From Vibrio cyclitrophicus (GTDB taxonomy: Bacteria > Pseudomonadota > Gammaproteobacteria > Enterobacterales > Vibrionaceae), in the NCBI RefSeq assembly GCF_024347435.1, contig NZ_AP025481.1:1302001-1366000 (forward strand): a stretch of DNA of 64,000 bases, given 5' to 3'. Within the stretch, counting starts at the first letter, position 1. Every line of letters starts with the position of its first letter. Under the pieces are notes generated by a model. That model saw only the letters and a list, made by a program, of their open reading frames with translations, had not been told where the DNA came from and made no database searches. This document shows, one piece after another, positions 26,594-36,007 of this stretch. The translations under genes and the position numbers were made by a program.

Positions 26594-28063
26594 TTGGACA
26601 AAAATCAGTACCTTCTTGAAACAGAATTAGAACAACTCAAAACTCGCGTCGATTCTGAACCGTTAGTGATCCTTGAGATTACTCAACAATGTCTCGTCAG
26701 GTCAGAACAAGTTTTGTTTGAAGAGGGGGCGATCCAGTCATTAATGTTGATGGCCAGATGTTGCTGGAACCTAATGGACTACCAAAAAGGTTTAAAATAC
26801 ATCAAGGAAGCCTACAAGCGACAAAGCCGATTAGACACCGATCTTTTTCTCCCTGAAATTCTCCACCTGCACGCACTCCAATTCTGGGGGCAAGCCAAGT
26901 ATTACTCTGCCCAACAATTCTGGATCAACGCCTTAGAACAATCTGCGCTAGTTGATGAGGTAGAGATACAAATCGAATGCCTCATTGGTCTTGGCAACAT
27001 TTGGCGAATGACCCACGAATACAAGCTAGCGCGCTCTACACACCAACTTGCCGTAAAAGTTGCAAACAACAGTCGTATCGGTTGGTTAGAAGGCAAAGCA
27101 AGAATATTGCTCGCGTGGGATTACTACTTACTCAATAACTATGTTGAAATGCTGTCGGTACTCGATGGTGCGGAAGAAGCCTTAAAAGATCATAAAGATA
27201 ATACCTGGCATGCCGAGGTGTGGGATTTCAGAGGTCTTGCGCTTCTTGGTTTAGAGCGTTTAGATGATGCAGAAAAGGCAACAGCCAAAGCGCACAGCCT
27301 AGCTGTTGAGCATAACCTCGTATGGATGAAAGCGCATTCCTATATCAGTCGAGCTCGATTAGAGCTTCTGAGAAAAAGGCCCGAACATGCCGCTGAATTG
27401 CTTAAACTCGCTGAACAATCTGCAAACGAATTCGATAACGGTGAACTACTCAGTCAAATTTGTTATCAACAATCGTTAGTCGCTGAAGAAAACCAAGATT
27501 TTAACGCAGCTTTAATCGCCTTTAAAAAATACCGCCAATATTCTATCGGTATGCTTCGAGAGCAAACCAACCGCGTTGGCCTAGATAAAGCACGCAATTC
27601 AAAGCGCCAACTTGAACAGCGAGCAAGAAAATTGATTAACCGTATCCGTGGCCAACATGAATACGACCCTGAAAAGCACCTCTCTCATGTCGTTTCCGAA
27701 ACCTTTTGGTGGGAACAACTGGTGCTCTTTAAAACAGAGCTCAAACGTTCAAACCACAGCATTATTATGTTTCAGCACATCGATACCGATTACTTAGATG
27801 TCTGCACCGAGATTGCTCATACCTTGTGTAATCAGAATGACTTCATTTCAAGACTGAGTTCAGAGCGAGTCGCTCTTATGCTTTCTGAAAAAGGGGAAGC
27901 TGCAGAGAAAACTTTCCAAACTCTCAGCACCATGCTTGAAATTTATCCGTGGCATAGAAAAGGACTAAAAGGTTCGAAGCCAACCGTCAGCCTCAATGAC
28001 ATATTGACGTTCCCGTTCACTCTTGAACAACTAGAAGAAGACGATGCCGAGGTGCTAAATTGA
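26594..28063 (+). CDS. TPR-repeat protein with decayed GGDEF-like C-terminus
   Basis: This 489-residue cytoplasmic protein is mostly helical TPR-like repeats (about residues 25-340, for example DDAEKATAKAHSLAVEHNLVWMKAHSYISRARLEL). After a basic coiled linker, the last 140 residues have the order of a GGDEF domain but lack its signature: SIIMFQHIDTDYLDV sits where the metal-binding segment should be, and SRLSSERVALML replaces R(F)GGEEF. It would not make cyclic di-GMP. The start is uncertain: TTG 26594 has no good binding site and there is no nearby ATG. It overlaps the next gene, a TPR-GGDEF protein, by one base (TGATG), so the two are co-translated and probably act together. Confidence 0.7.
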   Translation: MDKNQYLLETELEQLKTRVDSEPLVILEITQQCLVRSEQVLFEEGAIQSLMLMARCCWNLMDYQKGLKYIKEAYKRQSRLDTDLFLPEILHLHALQFWGQAKYYSAQQFWINALEQSALVDEVEIQIECLIGLGNIWRMTHEYKLARSTHQLAVKVANNSRIGWLEGKARILLAWDYYLLNNYVEMLSVLDGAEEALKDHKDNTWHAEVWDFRGLALLGLERLDDAEKATAKAHSLAVEHNLVWMKAHSYISRARLELLRKRPEHAAELLKLAEQSANEFDNGELLSQICYQQSLVAEENQDFNAALIAFKKYRQYSIGMLREQTNRVGLDKARNSKRQLEQRARKLINRIRGQHEYDPEKHLSHVVSETFWWEQLVLFKTELKRSNHSIIMFQHIDTDYLDVCTEIAHTLCNQNDFISRLSSERVALMLSEKGEAAEKTFQTLSTMLEIYPWHRKGLKGSKPTVSLNDILTFPFTLEQLEEDDAEVLN

Positions 28064-29643
28064 TGGAAACTCTATTAAGCAAGATCACCGATGCCGGTTT
28101 AGATCCTTCATCGGTCTCAGGTGAAGAAGCGATCATCTTCTGGAACCATATTCGCCAACACGTTTCGACAACCAAAACGGAGCAAGCGCACTGTTATATC
28201 ATCAGTTCTGAATATCGCGCTGAATTACAACAAAATCAAACCAGTATCGAAGAATTAAGGCATGCACTAAACCTTCTGCACTTGCCTGTTGATATCGAAG
28301 ACATTCTTACGGTAAAAACCAGCTTAAGTGACCGCTTGGTTGAAATTGGCGATTATACCTCAGCATTGAATGAATTCGTGAGCTCATCGTCAATCGCCGT
28401 TGAACACGGTTACATTGATGAATACGTCATGGCTATTTTGGGTATGGGCAACCTCTGTGATGCCTACGGAGATCACAGTAGAGCCCTTCGCTACTACCAG
28501 AAAATCAACAGTATTGACCATGCCATAAGTAGTCGCTCACTTCGACTCAAGTTTAAGCTTCATATGGTGGCAAGTTTGCTGTTGCTTAATCGTATTACTG
28601 CGGCCAGTGATTTGCTTAACGAGTGTGATGAACTCAGTATTCTCGTCAGCGACAAACAACTCACAGCTCAAATACTGCTTTACCAAGCAAAAGTGCTTCG
28701 CGCTAAGAAGAAACATCACGACGCACTGCGTTGTCTGACTAAGATTCAGTATCCAGTCAATAATACTCAAGCAAATTGGCTTGCTACGATGACTCGCTTA
28801 GAGACGGCATATTGTTTAAGTGCTATTGGTAAACAAGAATACGCAAGCATGATCTTATCGAGCACAGACAAACGTGTGAATGAATACTCATCCCCCGTTC
28901 TCGCAAAGCGCTTCTACGACTCCTTGAGTGATGTGTGTATGAACCAAGGCCGCTTTCAAGAAGCATTGAACTATGAGAAAAAGGGCTACCGCATTGAAAC
29001 GGATCTCATGAAACAGATCCCTATCAGCGAACTGGGCTCGAGCCAACTACGTCGTCTTTCGCGATTTGAACTACAACTGAAGCTAATTCTCTCTGAACAA
29101 GAAAATCGTGAGTTGAAAGAAACCACCGAACAGCACAAAAACGCAGTGGCTCAACTACAACAAGATGTTTTCACCGACCCACTGACAGGTTTACACAACC
29201 GTCGTTGGCTAGACGTAAAACTCAAAGACTTGCTCCTACACGAGACACCTTTCGCATTGATGGTTGTCGATATTGACCACTTTAAATCAATCAATGACGA
29301 ACTCAGTCACTTAGTGGGTGATAAAGCGATTGTTAGCGTTTCTCAAGAGCTGCGTTCTTACTTTAAATTTAGAGGAGCTTCATGTGTTAGGTTTGGTGGA
29401 GAAGAATTCTTAGTTATCCTTGAAAACACTAACCTTGATAAAGCGGAAATGCACTCTGAGAATTATCGAGAACGTATTTTCCAATTCGGCTGGCATGAGA
29501 TCTTAGGAGAGCGCGGTCTAACCGTAAGTATTGGTATCACAATACACCGCGAGGGAGAGAATACTCAACGTACCTTCTACCGAGCAGACAAAGCCTTGTA
29601 CCGAGCTAAAGCTAACGGTCGTAATCAAACTTGTACCGAATAA
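28063..29643 (+). CDS. TPR-repeat diguanylate cyclase
   Basis: This 526-residue protein probably makes the second messenger cyclic di-GMP. The first 330 residues are TPR-like helical repeats, followed by a coiled linker (ELKLILSEQENRELKETTEQHK) and a GGDEF domain. The domain has DPLTGLHNRRWLD, the metal-binding Asp in VVDIDHFKSIND, the active-site loop RFGGEEF and the closing ALYRAKANGRN, so it looks catalytically intact. There is no transmembrane segment, so TPR-mediated protein binding is the likely input. I use ATG 28063, overlapping the previous stop, rather than the TTG just before. The inhibitory I-site RxxD is not evident. Confidence 0.9.
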   Translation: METLLSKITDAGLDPSSVSGEEAIIFWNHIRQHVSTTKTEQAHCYIISSEYRAELQQNQTSIEELRHALNLLHLPVDIEDILTVKTSLSDRLVEIGDYTSALNEFVSSSSIAVEHGYIDEYVMAILGMGNLCDAYGDHSRALRYYQKINSIDHAISSRSLRLKFKLHMVASLLLLNRITAASDLLNECDELSILVSDKQLTAQILLYQAKVLRAKKKHHDALRCLTKIQYPVNNTQANWLATMTRLETAYCLSAIGKQEYASMILSSTDKRVNEYSSPVLAKRFYDSLSDVCMNQGRFQEALNYEKKGYRIETDLMKQIPISELGSSQLRRLSRFELQLKLILSEQENRELKETTEQHKNAVAQLQQDVFTDPLTGLHNRRWLDVKLKDLLLHETPFALMVVDIDHFKSINDELSHLVGDKAIVSVSQELRSYFKFRGASCVRFGGEEFLVILENTNLDKAEMHSENYRERIFQFGWHEILGERGLTVSIGITIHREGENTQRTFYRADKALYRAKANGRNQTCTE

Positions 29644-29654
29644 TTTAAGCCAAA

Positions 29655-30563
29655 CTACTGATAGAAAAAAAGAGAGATTCCACCTAACGCAGCAAGTGTC
29701 CCGATGACACTTTGCTTCGAGATCTTTTCCCCTTTGAGCACATAGATCACCAAAATAAAGACAGGGCTGGTCGCTATTAATGTTTGTGCAATTGCTGGGT
29801 TGGCATTTTTCAACGCAACCTGCTGAAGCCACAGCGCCAAAAATGTTCCGACAAATATTGCCCCTAAAAGCCACAGCTTGTCGAATTTGGTCATCTCCCA
29901 TAAATCTTTTTTCATAGACGAGTAAGGCTTACTCTCAACAAAAGGGATAATCAGCATCACGACAAACACACCTATCGTGAGGCGAATCAGCGCTCCTAAC
30001 AATGGGGGAATATCACCAGCCACCAAAGCATAATGGGAAATCACTACTCCAGAAGCCTGACAAACACTCGCCACAAGCCCAAATCCAATACCACTCCATT
30101 GTGCTTTGTTTTTAGAATCGGCCTCCCCATTCACAGACTGAGACGGCTGAAAAACGACAAATGTCACGGCTAAAGTCGTGATAACAACACCGAGCCAACT
30201 TTGCAACGTCAATGCAGCACCTAAAAACATTAATGCCAATACACCAGAAAGAGGTGGAGCCAAAGATTCAAGCAACAAGGTTTTATTCGCGCCAATTCTT
30301 TTTAATGCCGCAAAATACGCGCTATCTCCAATCGCGATGCCAATGACACCAGAAATGGCCAGTATCCAAAAGTGATTCGCACTCATTTCAAACTCTGGCA
30401 TTGGAATAAGGGGCATCACAAGTAACATCATGCCAGAAGCCACGACGCCTTTAACAATATTCAACTGCATCGCAGAGAAGCGATGACCGAACTGTCCGTA
30501 AATCCATGTCGCACACGCCCACACAATAGCCGCACCTATCGCGGCAAGTTCACCTATATACAT
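29655..30563 (-). CDS. EamA/DMT-family membrane transporter
   Basis: The 302-residue protein has about ten hydrophobic helices in two repeated EamA halves (first half ends near 145, second begins around WSGIGFGLVASVCQ). The family exports metabolites such as amino acids or their relatives, or takes up small solutes; the substrate cannot be told from sequence. The N-terminal helix begins directly (MYIGELAAIGAAIVWACATW), as is usual. It converges on the diguanylate cyclase gene with only 11 bases between their stops, and no clear terminator is visible there. Confidence 0.88.
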   Translation of the reverse strand: MYIGELAAIGAAIVWACATWIYGQFGHRFSAMQLNIVKGVVASGMMLLVMPLIPMPEFEMSANHFWILAISGVIGIAIGDSAYFAALKRIGANKTLLLESLAPPLSGVLALMFLGAALTLQSWLGVVITTLAVTFVVFQPSQSVNGEADSKNKAQWSGIGFGLVASVCQASGVVISHYALVAGDIPPLLGALIRLTIGVFVVMLIIPFVESKPYSSMKKDLWEMTKFDKLWLLGAIFVGTFLALWLQQVALKNANPAIAQTLIATSPVFILVIYVLKGEKISKQSVIGTLAALGGISLFFYQ

Positions 30564-30876
30564 CCGTATTTATCCTCAGTGATATGTATGCCATTTCAAC
30601 CTAGCCTGCATGATTTCTGTTACGATGATTCGGCTAATTACGGTTTGTCATTCTGAAAATTTCATATTAACACCCACTTTTTGGCGTTAATCGAACCTAA
30701 AATTAGCCACCGACTCACCTTGCCTCTAACTGGATTTTATAAAAACCAATAACTATTATGCTCACATTAGAAGCGAACACACATTATTTTCAACTCGATA
30801 AATCATTTTTATAACAATTACTTGGATGATAGCGTAGTATATTTATAACTAATATCTAACATTACAAGGATCTGTT
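30564..30876. other. Intergenic region before the yiaW-like gene
   Basis: AT-rich sequence of about 310 bases between divergent genes. It holds a possible -10 region (TATATT near 30838) and an AAGGA binding site before the next ATG. No other structure is clear. Confidence 0.4.
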
Positions 30877-31272
30877 ATGTTTTTAGACTACTTTGCGCTC
30901 GGCCTACTTATTTTCGTAGCATTAGTAATCTTTTACGGCATCATCGTTATTCACGATATTCCCTACGAAATAGCAAAAGAACGCAATCACCCTCATCAAG
31001 ATGCTATTCACGTCTCAGGCTGGGTTAGCCTATTCACCTTACATGCTATTTGGCCCTTCCTTTGGATCTGGGCAACGCTATGGCGTAAAGATCGTGGCTG
31101 GGGCTTCGCTAAATTAGAAGAAGAACAACACGACATTCATCATCGTGTTGATATTTTGATCGACCAGGTTAGCACGCTTCAGGAAGAAATTGCTCAACTC
31201 AAACAGGCAAATTCCGTAGAAGTGAATACAGACAAAGTTCAAAACAACGATCAAGATCAGGAGGTTAAGTAA
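30877..31272 (+). CDS. yiaW: DUF3302 inner-membrane protein (YiaW-like)
   Basis: This 131-residue protein has two transmembrane helices (LGLLIFVALVIFYGIIVIHDI and SLFTLHAIWPFLWIWATLW) and a cytoplasmic coiled-coil tail (HHRVDILIDQVSTLQEEIAQL). It matches the DUF3302 family, of which E. coli YiaW is a member. An AAGGA binding site precedes the ATG. Its stop overlaps the start of the next gene (TAATG), an HlyD-type YiaV-like protein, the same pairing as in E. coli. The pair is thought to form a membrane export or envelope unit, but no transport substrate is known. Confidence 0.85.
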   Translation: MFLDYFALGLLIFVALVIFYGIIVIHDIPYEIAKERNHPHQDAIHVSGWVSLFTLHAIWPFLWIWATLWRKDRGWGFAKLEEEQHDIHHRVDILIDQVSTLQEEIAQLKQANSVEVNTDKVQNNDQDQEVK

Positions 31273-32402
31273 TGGATTTACTGCTGATAATGACCTACGC
31301 GGCACTTTGTATCACTATTTTCAAAGTGTTTAATATCCCGCTAAACAAATGGACTGTACCTACCGCCGTTCTTGGTGGTGTTATCATCATAGGTACATTG
31401 ATCCTATTGATGAACTACAACCACCCTTTTACTCAAATTGGTAACCAAGTTTACTCAACAACGCCGGTTGTTTCTGGTGTAAGAGGTAAAGTTATAGAAG
31501 TGCCTGTAGAGGCAAATAAACCTCTTAAGCAAGGGGATATTCTTTTCAAGATCGACCCTATTCCATTTGAAGCTGAAGTCGCACGATTAGAGGCGAAAGT
31601 AAAAGAGGCGAGCCAAGGCGCTCTCGGTATGGAATCGGAAGTAACCGAAGCCGAAGCCGCAAGAATCAAAGCCATCGCAGAGCGAGATAAAGCCCAACGT
31701 GAATTCTCTCGTTATAAACGTGGTTATGACAGTGGCGCCTTTACTGAGCAACAATTAGACACTCGCAGACAAGCTTACAAAGCATCGGAAGCCGCCGTGA
31801 AAGTGGCAGATGCAAATCTAGAACAAGCAAAAATCGCCTTGGACTCTGAAATTGGTGGCGAGAATACCGCGGTTTTGAGTTTATTGGCCGAATTGCGTAA
31901 AGCTCAGTTCGATCTAGAGCAAACCGTGGTACGAGCACCGACCGATGGTTACGTAACTCAACTTGCTCTGCGCCCTGGTGTAATGGCTGTGCCACTTCCA
32001 CTAGCACCCGTTATGACTTTTGTTCACACCGAAGAACAGTTCTATACTGCAGCATTCAGACAAAACTCCTTACAACGCCTACAACCTGGTTACGAAGCAG
32101 AATTTTTGTTTAGAGCGCTACCAGGGGAAGTATTCAAAGGGCGCATTGATGAGGTGATTCCAGCTATCGGTGAGAGCCAATTCCAAGCTAGAGGCGCGCT
32201 TCTAGGTACTGATGCATTGCGTACCAGTGGTCGTGTGTTTGTTAAATTAAGCATCACCGATGATCTATCGGAATACCATTTACCTATGGGTACCGCGGTT
32301 GAAGTTGCCGTTTATTCTGACAGTTTCACTCATGTATCTATTATGCGTAAAGTGCTTATTCGTATGAAAAGTTGGCAAAATTATCTATACCTTGACCACT
32401 AA
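31272..32402 (+). CDS. yiaV: HlyD-family membrane fusion protein (YiaV-like)
   Basis: This 376-residue periplasmic adaptor has an N-terminal region with two hydrophobic segments (about 5-20 and WTVPTAVLGGVIIIGTLILL), a lipoyl-like half (VSGVRGKVIEVPVEANKPLKQGDILFKIDP) and a long alpha-helical hairpin (EAEVARLEAKVKEASQG onwards). The second lipoyl half is VRAPTDGYVTQLALRPGV, and a beta-barrel domain follows. Such proteins bridge an inner-membrane pump to the outside, but no pump gene is adjacent; the YiaW-like partner is the only companion. A terminator follows 50 bases after the stop. Confidence 0.88.
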   Translation: MDLLLIMTYAALCITIFKVFNIPLNKWTVPTAVLGGVIIIGTLILLMNYNHPFTQIGNQVYSTTPVVSGVRGKVIEVPVEANKPLKQGDILFKIDPIPFEAEVARLEAKVKEASQGALGMESEVTEAEAARIKAIAERDKAQREFSRYKRGYDSGAFTEQQLDTRRQAYKASEAAVKVADANLEQAKIALDSEIGGENTAVLSLLAELRKAQFDLEQTVVRAPTDGYVTQLALRPGVMAVPLPLAPVMTFVHTEEQFYTAAFRQNSLQRLQPGYEAEFLFRALPGEVFKGRIDEVIPAIGESQFQARGALLGTDALRTSGRVFVKLSITDDLSEYHLPMGTAVEVAVYSDSFTHVSIMRKVLIRMKSWQNYLYLDH

Positions 32403-32452
32403 ACTGTAGTGGAACAAAGAGAAAACTACTTAACACATTGTTAATATGAATG

Positions 32453-32480
32453 AAAAAGCCAGATCTGTTCTGGCTTTTTT
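32453..32480 (+). terminator. Terminator of the yiaWV-like pair
   Basis: AAAAAGCCAGA/TCTGGCTTTTT forms an 11-bp stem with a 5-base loop ending in a T-run. The remaining 220 bases to the next gene hold a TATAAT-like -10 (around 32586) but no riboswitch I can recognise. Confidence 0.9.
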
Positions 32481-32704
32481 GTTGCTTGATTAACCATAAA
32501 GTTGTGCTTTTTACGCCACATTAGCCTACTAAGGTGGAATTTTAGACATCTAGACACTTATCTTCCCTTATGGAAGGGTTCTACTGTATAATGCGCGCCT
32601 TATTTTTTATATTTGCCCAAAAAATGTTCTCATTGAGACGCATATTACTAATGGCGAATATTCGTTCTTTATCATGCTTTATCTTTCTGTATTCGAGGTT
32701 ATCT

Positions 32705-33253
32705 ATGAACTTTTCAGCTAAAACAGTCGTCGTTATTGCCATTGGCGCGGCGCTGTACGGCATTGGTGGTTTACCTATGTTTGGTGTCCCAGTGTTTGCG
32801 AACACGACATTGAAACCAGCAATGGCCGTCCTTGCACTGTTTTCGGTTCTATTTGGCCCTATTGTTGGCTTCTTGGTTGGTTTTATTGGCCACTGGGTTA
32901 CCGACTTATTTGCAGGTTGGGGCGTATGGCTAACTTGGGTATTAGGCTCAGGTATCGTAGGTATGGTTATCGGTCTTTTCCCAATAATAACCAAAAATCG
33001 CCTTCAGCAAGGCGAGCTTCCAATGAAAGATTTTGTATTGTTCGTGATACTTGCCCTTGCAGGTAACGTTGTAGGCTATGGCTGCTCTGCGTTCCTAGAC
33101 ACCATCCTATACGCTGAACCGTTTACTAAAGTCTTCACTCAACTGTCTATCATCGCAGCGGGTAACACAGTTCTGATCGCTGTTGTGGGCTTCCTGATCC
33201 TAAAATCAGTCGCTAAACGCAACAAACAAAGCCGCAACCTGACTGAGGCATAA
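32705..33253 (+). CDS. ECF transporter S component (UPF0397-type)
   Basis: This membrane protein is the substrate-binding subunit of an energy-coupling-factor importer. The 182-residue form from ATG 32705 has about six helices and starts [22 protein letters not shown], the usual UPF0397 start and length; upstream in-frame ATGs are probably leader sequence. The family has been linked to uptake of vitamins or vitamin precursors, but the Vibrio substrate is not known. It is followed within six bases by the ATPase gene and then the T component, so a complete ECF importer is encoded in one unit. Confidence 0.88.
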   Translation: MNFSAKTVVVIAIGAALYGIGGLPMFGVPVFANTTLKPAMAVLALFSVLFGPIVGFLVGFIGHWVTDLFAGWGVWLTWVLGSGIVGMVIGLFPIITKNRLQQGELPMKDFVLFVILALAGNVVGYGCSAFLDTILYAEPFTKVFTQLSIIAAGNTVLIAVVGFLILKSVAKRNKQSRNLTEA

Positions 33254-33259
33254 GCGATA

Positions 33260-34954
33260 ATGACTATAGCATTTTCGAACTTCTCTTTTAGATATGAGTC
33301 GCTGGACAAACCGACGCTAAAAAATATCAATCTAAGGATAGAGAAAGGAGAGAAAATCGTCATTATTGGGCCAAGTGGTAGTGGTAAATCTACCCTAGGT
33401 CAGTGTCTCAATGGCTTGATACCTCATGCAATCAAAGGTGAGGTAACCGGCTCTTTAGAGATAAACGGCAAGAATATCTCTGAGTTTTCGATGCACGATT
33501 ATACCGAGCAAGTCGGCACGGTATTACAAGATACTGACAGCCAGTTTGTAGGTTTGAGTATCGGTGAAGACATCGCTTTCGCACTCGAAAACCAGTTGAT
33601 GTCGAACATTGACATGTACCCGTTAGTTAAGTCGACTGCAAAAATGGTCGATCTAGCGGACATGCTTGAACGTTCACCTCATGACCTTTCAGGTGGTCAA
33701 AAACAGCGAGTGTCCTTAGCGGGCATCTTAGTTGATGACGTTGATATATTGCTGTTCGATGAACCTCTAGCAAGCCTTGACCCGAAAACAGGTAAGGCAA
33801 CGATTGAGATCATTGATCAGCTGCATAAAGAAACCAACAAGACCATCGTGATTATCGAGCACCGCCTTGAGGATGTCCTGCATCGCGATATCGATCGCGT
33901 GATCTTAATGGAACGTGGTGAAATCGTCGCTGACACGACACCCGATGAAATCTTAGCTTCTGAATTACTTGATACACACGGTATTCGTGAACCGCTTTAC
34001 TTGTCGGCGCTTAAGGCGGCGAAAGCCCCACTAACCTGCGAAGATAAGCTGTCAAACCTCAAAGCTTTAGACTACAAAAGGTTCCGCCCTGCTGTTCAAG
34101 CTTGGTTTGCTGAGCGCCCTGCCCCAGTAGCAGATAAGCAATATCCACCTTTACTTGAAGTTCATGGTCTGACTTATTCTTACGACGGCGAGAAAAACGC
34201 ACTCGAAGATGTGAGCTTCAAGATTGGCAAAGGTGAGTTTGTTTCGATTCTAGGCAAAAACGGTTCGGGTAAATCTACCATAACCAAACTCATCATGGGT
34301 GTGATCGATGCCGATTCAGGCTCTTCCTATCTAAATGGTGAAGACCTATCTGAACTTTCTATCTTTGAAAGAAGCCAGAAAGTCGGTGTCGTGATGCAGA
34401 ACCCAAATCATATGATCTCGCATCATATGATTTTTGATGAGATTGCTTTTGGTCTTCGTAACCGCAACATTGCAGAAGAACTGATCACAGAAAAAGTAGA
34501 GCATGTTCTTGAGTTGTGTGGGCTGAGTAAGTTCCGCCATTGGCCGATCGAAGCACTAAGCTACGGCCAGAAAAAACGTGTAACCATCGCTTCTATCTTA
34601 GTGTTGGAACCTGAACTTCTCATCTTGGATGAACCAACAGCTGGCCAAGATTACCGAAACTACACGTCAATGTTAGCGTTCATCCAAAAACTCAACCGCG
34701 ACCTAGGTATCACCGTTGTGATCATTTCACACGACATGCACCTCGTTTTAGAATACACCACGCGTTCAATTGTGATTGCAGACAGCAGACTCATCGCTAA
34801 TGCGGCGATGACAGAAGTATTTAGCCAACCATCACTTCTAGAACGCGCAAATCTTTGTACCACCAGCATTTATGAACTCGCGACCATGATGAAAATCGAC
34901 GATACTAATGCGTTCATGCAATACTTCATCGACTACGAGAGAAGTGCTCAATGA
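33260..34954 (+). CDS. ECF transporter ATPase with two fused ABC domains
   Basis: This 564-residue protein contains both ATPase subunits of an ECF importer in one chain. The first half has Walker A (GPSGSGKST), signature LSGGQKQR and Walker B (ILLFDEPLASLD). The second half, after residue 290, has GKNGSGKST, the variant signature LSYGQKKR and LLILDEPTAGQD. In other ECF systems these are separate EcfA and EcfA' proteins; fused versions occur in YkoD-like systems. Both halves look catalytically intact. Its last four bases overlap the start of the T component, so they are co-translated. Confidence 0.93.
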   Translation: MTIAFSNFSFRYESLDKPTLKNINLRIEKGEKIVIIGPSGSGKSTLGQCLNGLIPHAIKGEVTGSLEINGKNISEFSMHDYTEQVGTVLQDTDSQFVGLSIGEDIAFALENQLMSNIDMYPLVKSTAKMVDLADMLERSPHDLSGGQKQRVSLAGILVDDVDILLFDEPLASLDPKTGKATIEIIDQLHKETNKTIVIIEHRLEDVLHRDIDRVILMERGEIVADTTPDEILASELLDTHGIREPLYLSALKAAKAPLTCEDKLSNLKALDYKRFRPAVQAWFAERPAPVADKQYPPLLEVHGLTYSYDGEKNALEDVSFKIGKGEFVSILGKNGSGKSTITKLIMGVIDADSGSSYLNGEDLSELSIFERSQKVGVVMQNPNHMISHHMIFDEIAFGLRNRNIAEELITEKVEHVLELCGLSKFRHWPIEALSYGQKKRVTIASILVLEPELLILDEPTAGQDYRNYTSMLAFIQKLNRDLGITVVIISHDMHLVLEYTTRSIVIADSRLIANAAMTEVFSQPSLLERANLCTTSIYELATMMKIDDTNAFMQYFIDYERSAQ

Positions 34955-35790
34955 ACGCATCAAAAGTAAAATTCGGCATCAATTACATTGATACAAAATC
35001 ACCGCTTCACGCACTCAACGGCATCACCAAATTTGCACTCTTCTTGGCTTGGGTAACCGTGGTGTTAACTACGTTTGACCTAAGATTGATTACGCTGCTT
35101 ATTGTGACTGGTTTATACCTGTTGAAGCTTACCAATGTCCCTGTACGCGTGTATAAGCCTTTGTTATTGGGTACGGCGAGTGTATTAAGCCTAAATGCTT
35201 TATTCATGTACCTCCTTGCGCCACAGCAAGGTACTGAGCTTATCGGTAGCGAGAACATATTGTTAACGCTACCTGGCAACTACTCGTTAAGCCAAGAGAC
35301 CCTGTTTTACTTAGTCACGGTAACGCTTAAATACATGAGCATGTTCCCGGTTGCGTTGATATTCGTATTTACTACGCATCCAACTGAATTTGCTGCCAGC
35401 CTCAACCGTATCGGTGTTCCTTACAAAATAGCTTATGCGGTGAGCTTAACGCTACGTTACTTGCCAGAAGTTAAGAAAGATTTCGTCAATATCATGCACG
35501 CCCAACAGGCTCGTGGTGTAGAGCTTTCGAAGAAAGCGCCCCTAATTACTCGAATCAAAAATGTAGCTAAGGTCCTAGGCCCGCTTATTTTCTCTAGCTT
35601 GGACCGCGCAGACGAGATATCTAATGCAATGACGTTGCGAGGTTTTGGTCGACACAAAGCGCGTACTTGGTATAGCTATGCACCTTTGAAACGTGTCGAT
35701 TTTGTTTGTTTAGCCGTTATCGCATTAGTCGTAATACTCGCCATCACAAAGCGAGTACTTGAAGAGCAGCTGTTCTGGTACCCTTTCTAG
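34951..35790 (+). CDS. ECF transporter T component (transmembrane coupling protein)
   Basis: The 279-residue protein links the ATPase to the S component. It has about five transmembrane helices and the two coupling motifs with the conserved Ala-Arg-Gly type (QQARGVEL near 186 and LRGFGRH near 230) used by EcfT to contact the ATPase. It overlaps the ATPase gene by four bases (ATGA). A terminator follows 35 bases after the stop, closing the S-A-T operon. Confidence 0.92.
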   Translation: MNASKVKFGINYIDTKSPLHALNGITKFALFLAWVTVVLTTFDLRLITLLIVTGLYLLKLTNVPVRVYKPLLLGTASVLSLNALFMYLLAPQQGTELIGSENILLTLPGNYSLSQETLFYLVTVTLKYMSMFPVALIFVFTTHPTEFAASLNRIGVPYKIAYAVSLTLRYLPEVKKDFVNIMHAQQARGVELSKKAPLITRIKNVAKVLGPLIFSSLDRADEISNAMTLRGFGRHKARTWYSYAPLKRVDFVCLAVIALVVILAITKRVLEEQLFWYPF

Positions 35791-35826
35791 CCTTGCAAAG
35801 TCATAAGATAACACTGTTAAAAAATC

Positions 35827-35855
35827 AAAGGCCACTTAGTTAAGTGGCCTTTTTT
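35827..35855 (+). terminator. Terminator of the ECF operon
   Basis: AAGGCCACTTA/TAAGTGGCCTT with a 2-base loop is followed by Ts, giving a strong rho-independent signal. Confidence 0.88.
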
Positions 35856-35933
35856 CACACTAAACAGTAGTTTATGTATAAATTATCGATTAATTATATC
35901 TTTTTATGCGTAATTTTTTGTTTTTTAAGGTCT

Positions 35934-35970
35934 ATTACGGAATATTTTGTTAACATCCTCAATCCGTAAT
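35934..35970. promoter_or_regulatory. Inverted repeat before the TetR-like gene
   Basis: ATTACGGA (35934-35941) and TCCGTAAT (35963-35970) are perfect 8-bp inverted repeats separated by 21 bases, 37 bases before the regulator's ATG. The position fits an autoregulatory operator overlapping the promoter. The binding protein is not shown by sequence. Confidence 0.5.
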
Positions 35971-36007
35971 TTCTATACAGAATGTCACACCTAATGTGGG
36001 ATTTATA

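Noticed and set aside
26442..26630. 62-residue protein before the TPR pair
   Set aside because: It overlaps the start of the TPR gene, has no ribosome-binding site and no recognisable motif.
32481..32704. Riboswitch before the ECF operon
   Set aside because: I looked for known vitamin-type riboswitch cores and found none that I could support by eye; a covariance-model scan would be decisive.
32581..32994. 137-residue protein antisense to the ECF S component
   Set aside because: It overlaps a conserved S-component gene on the other strand and shows no family features.
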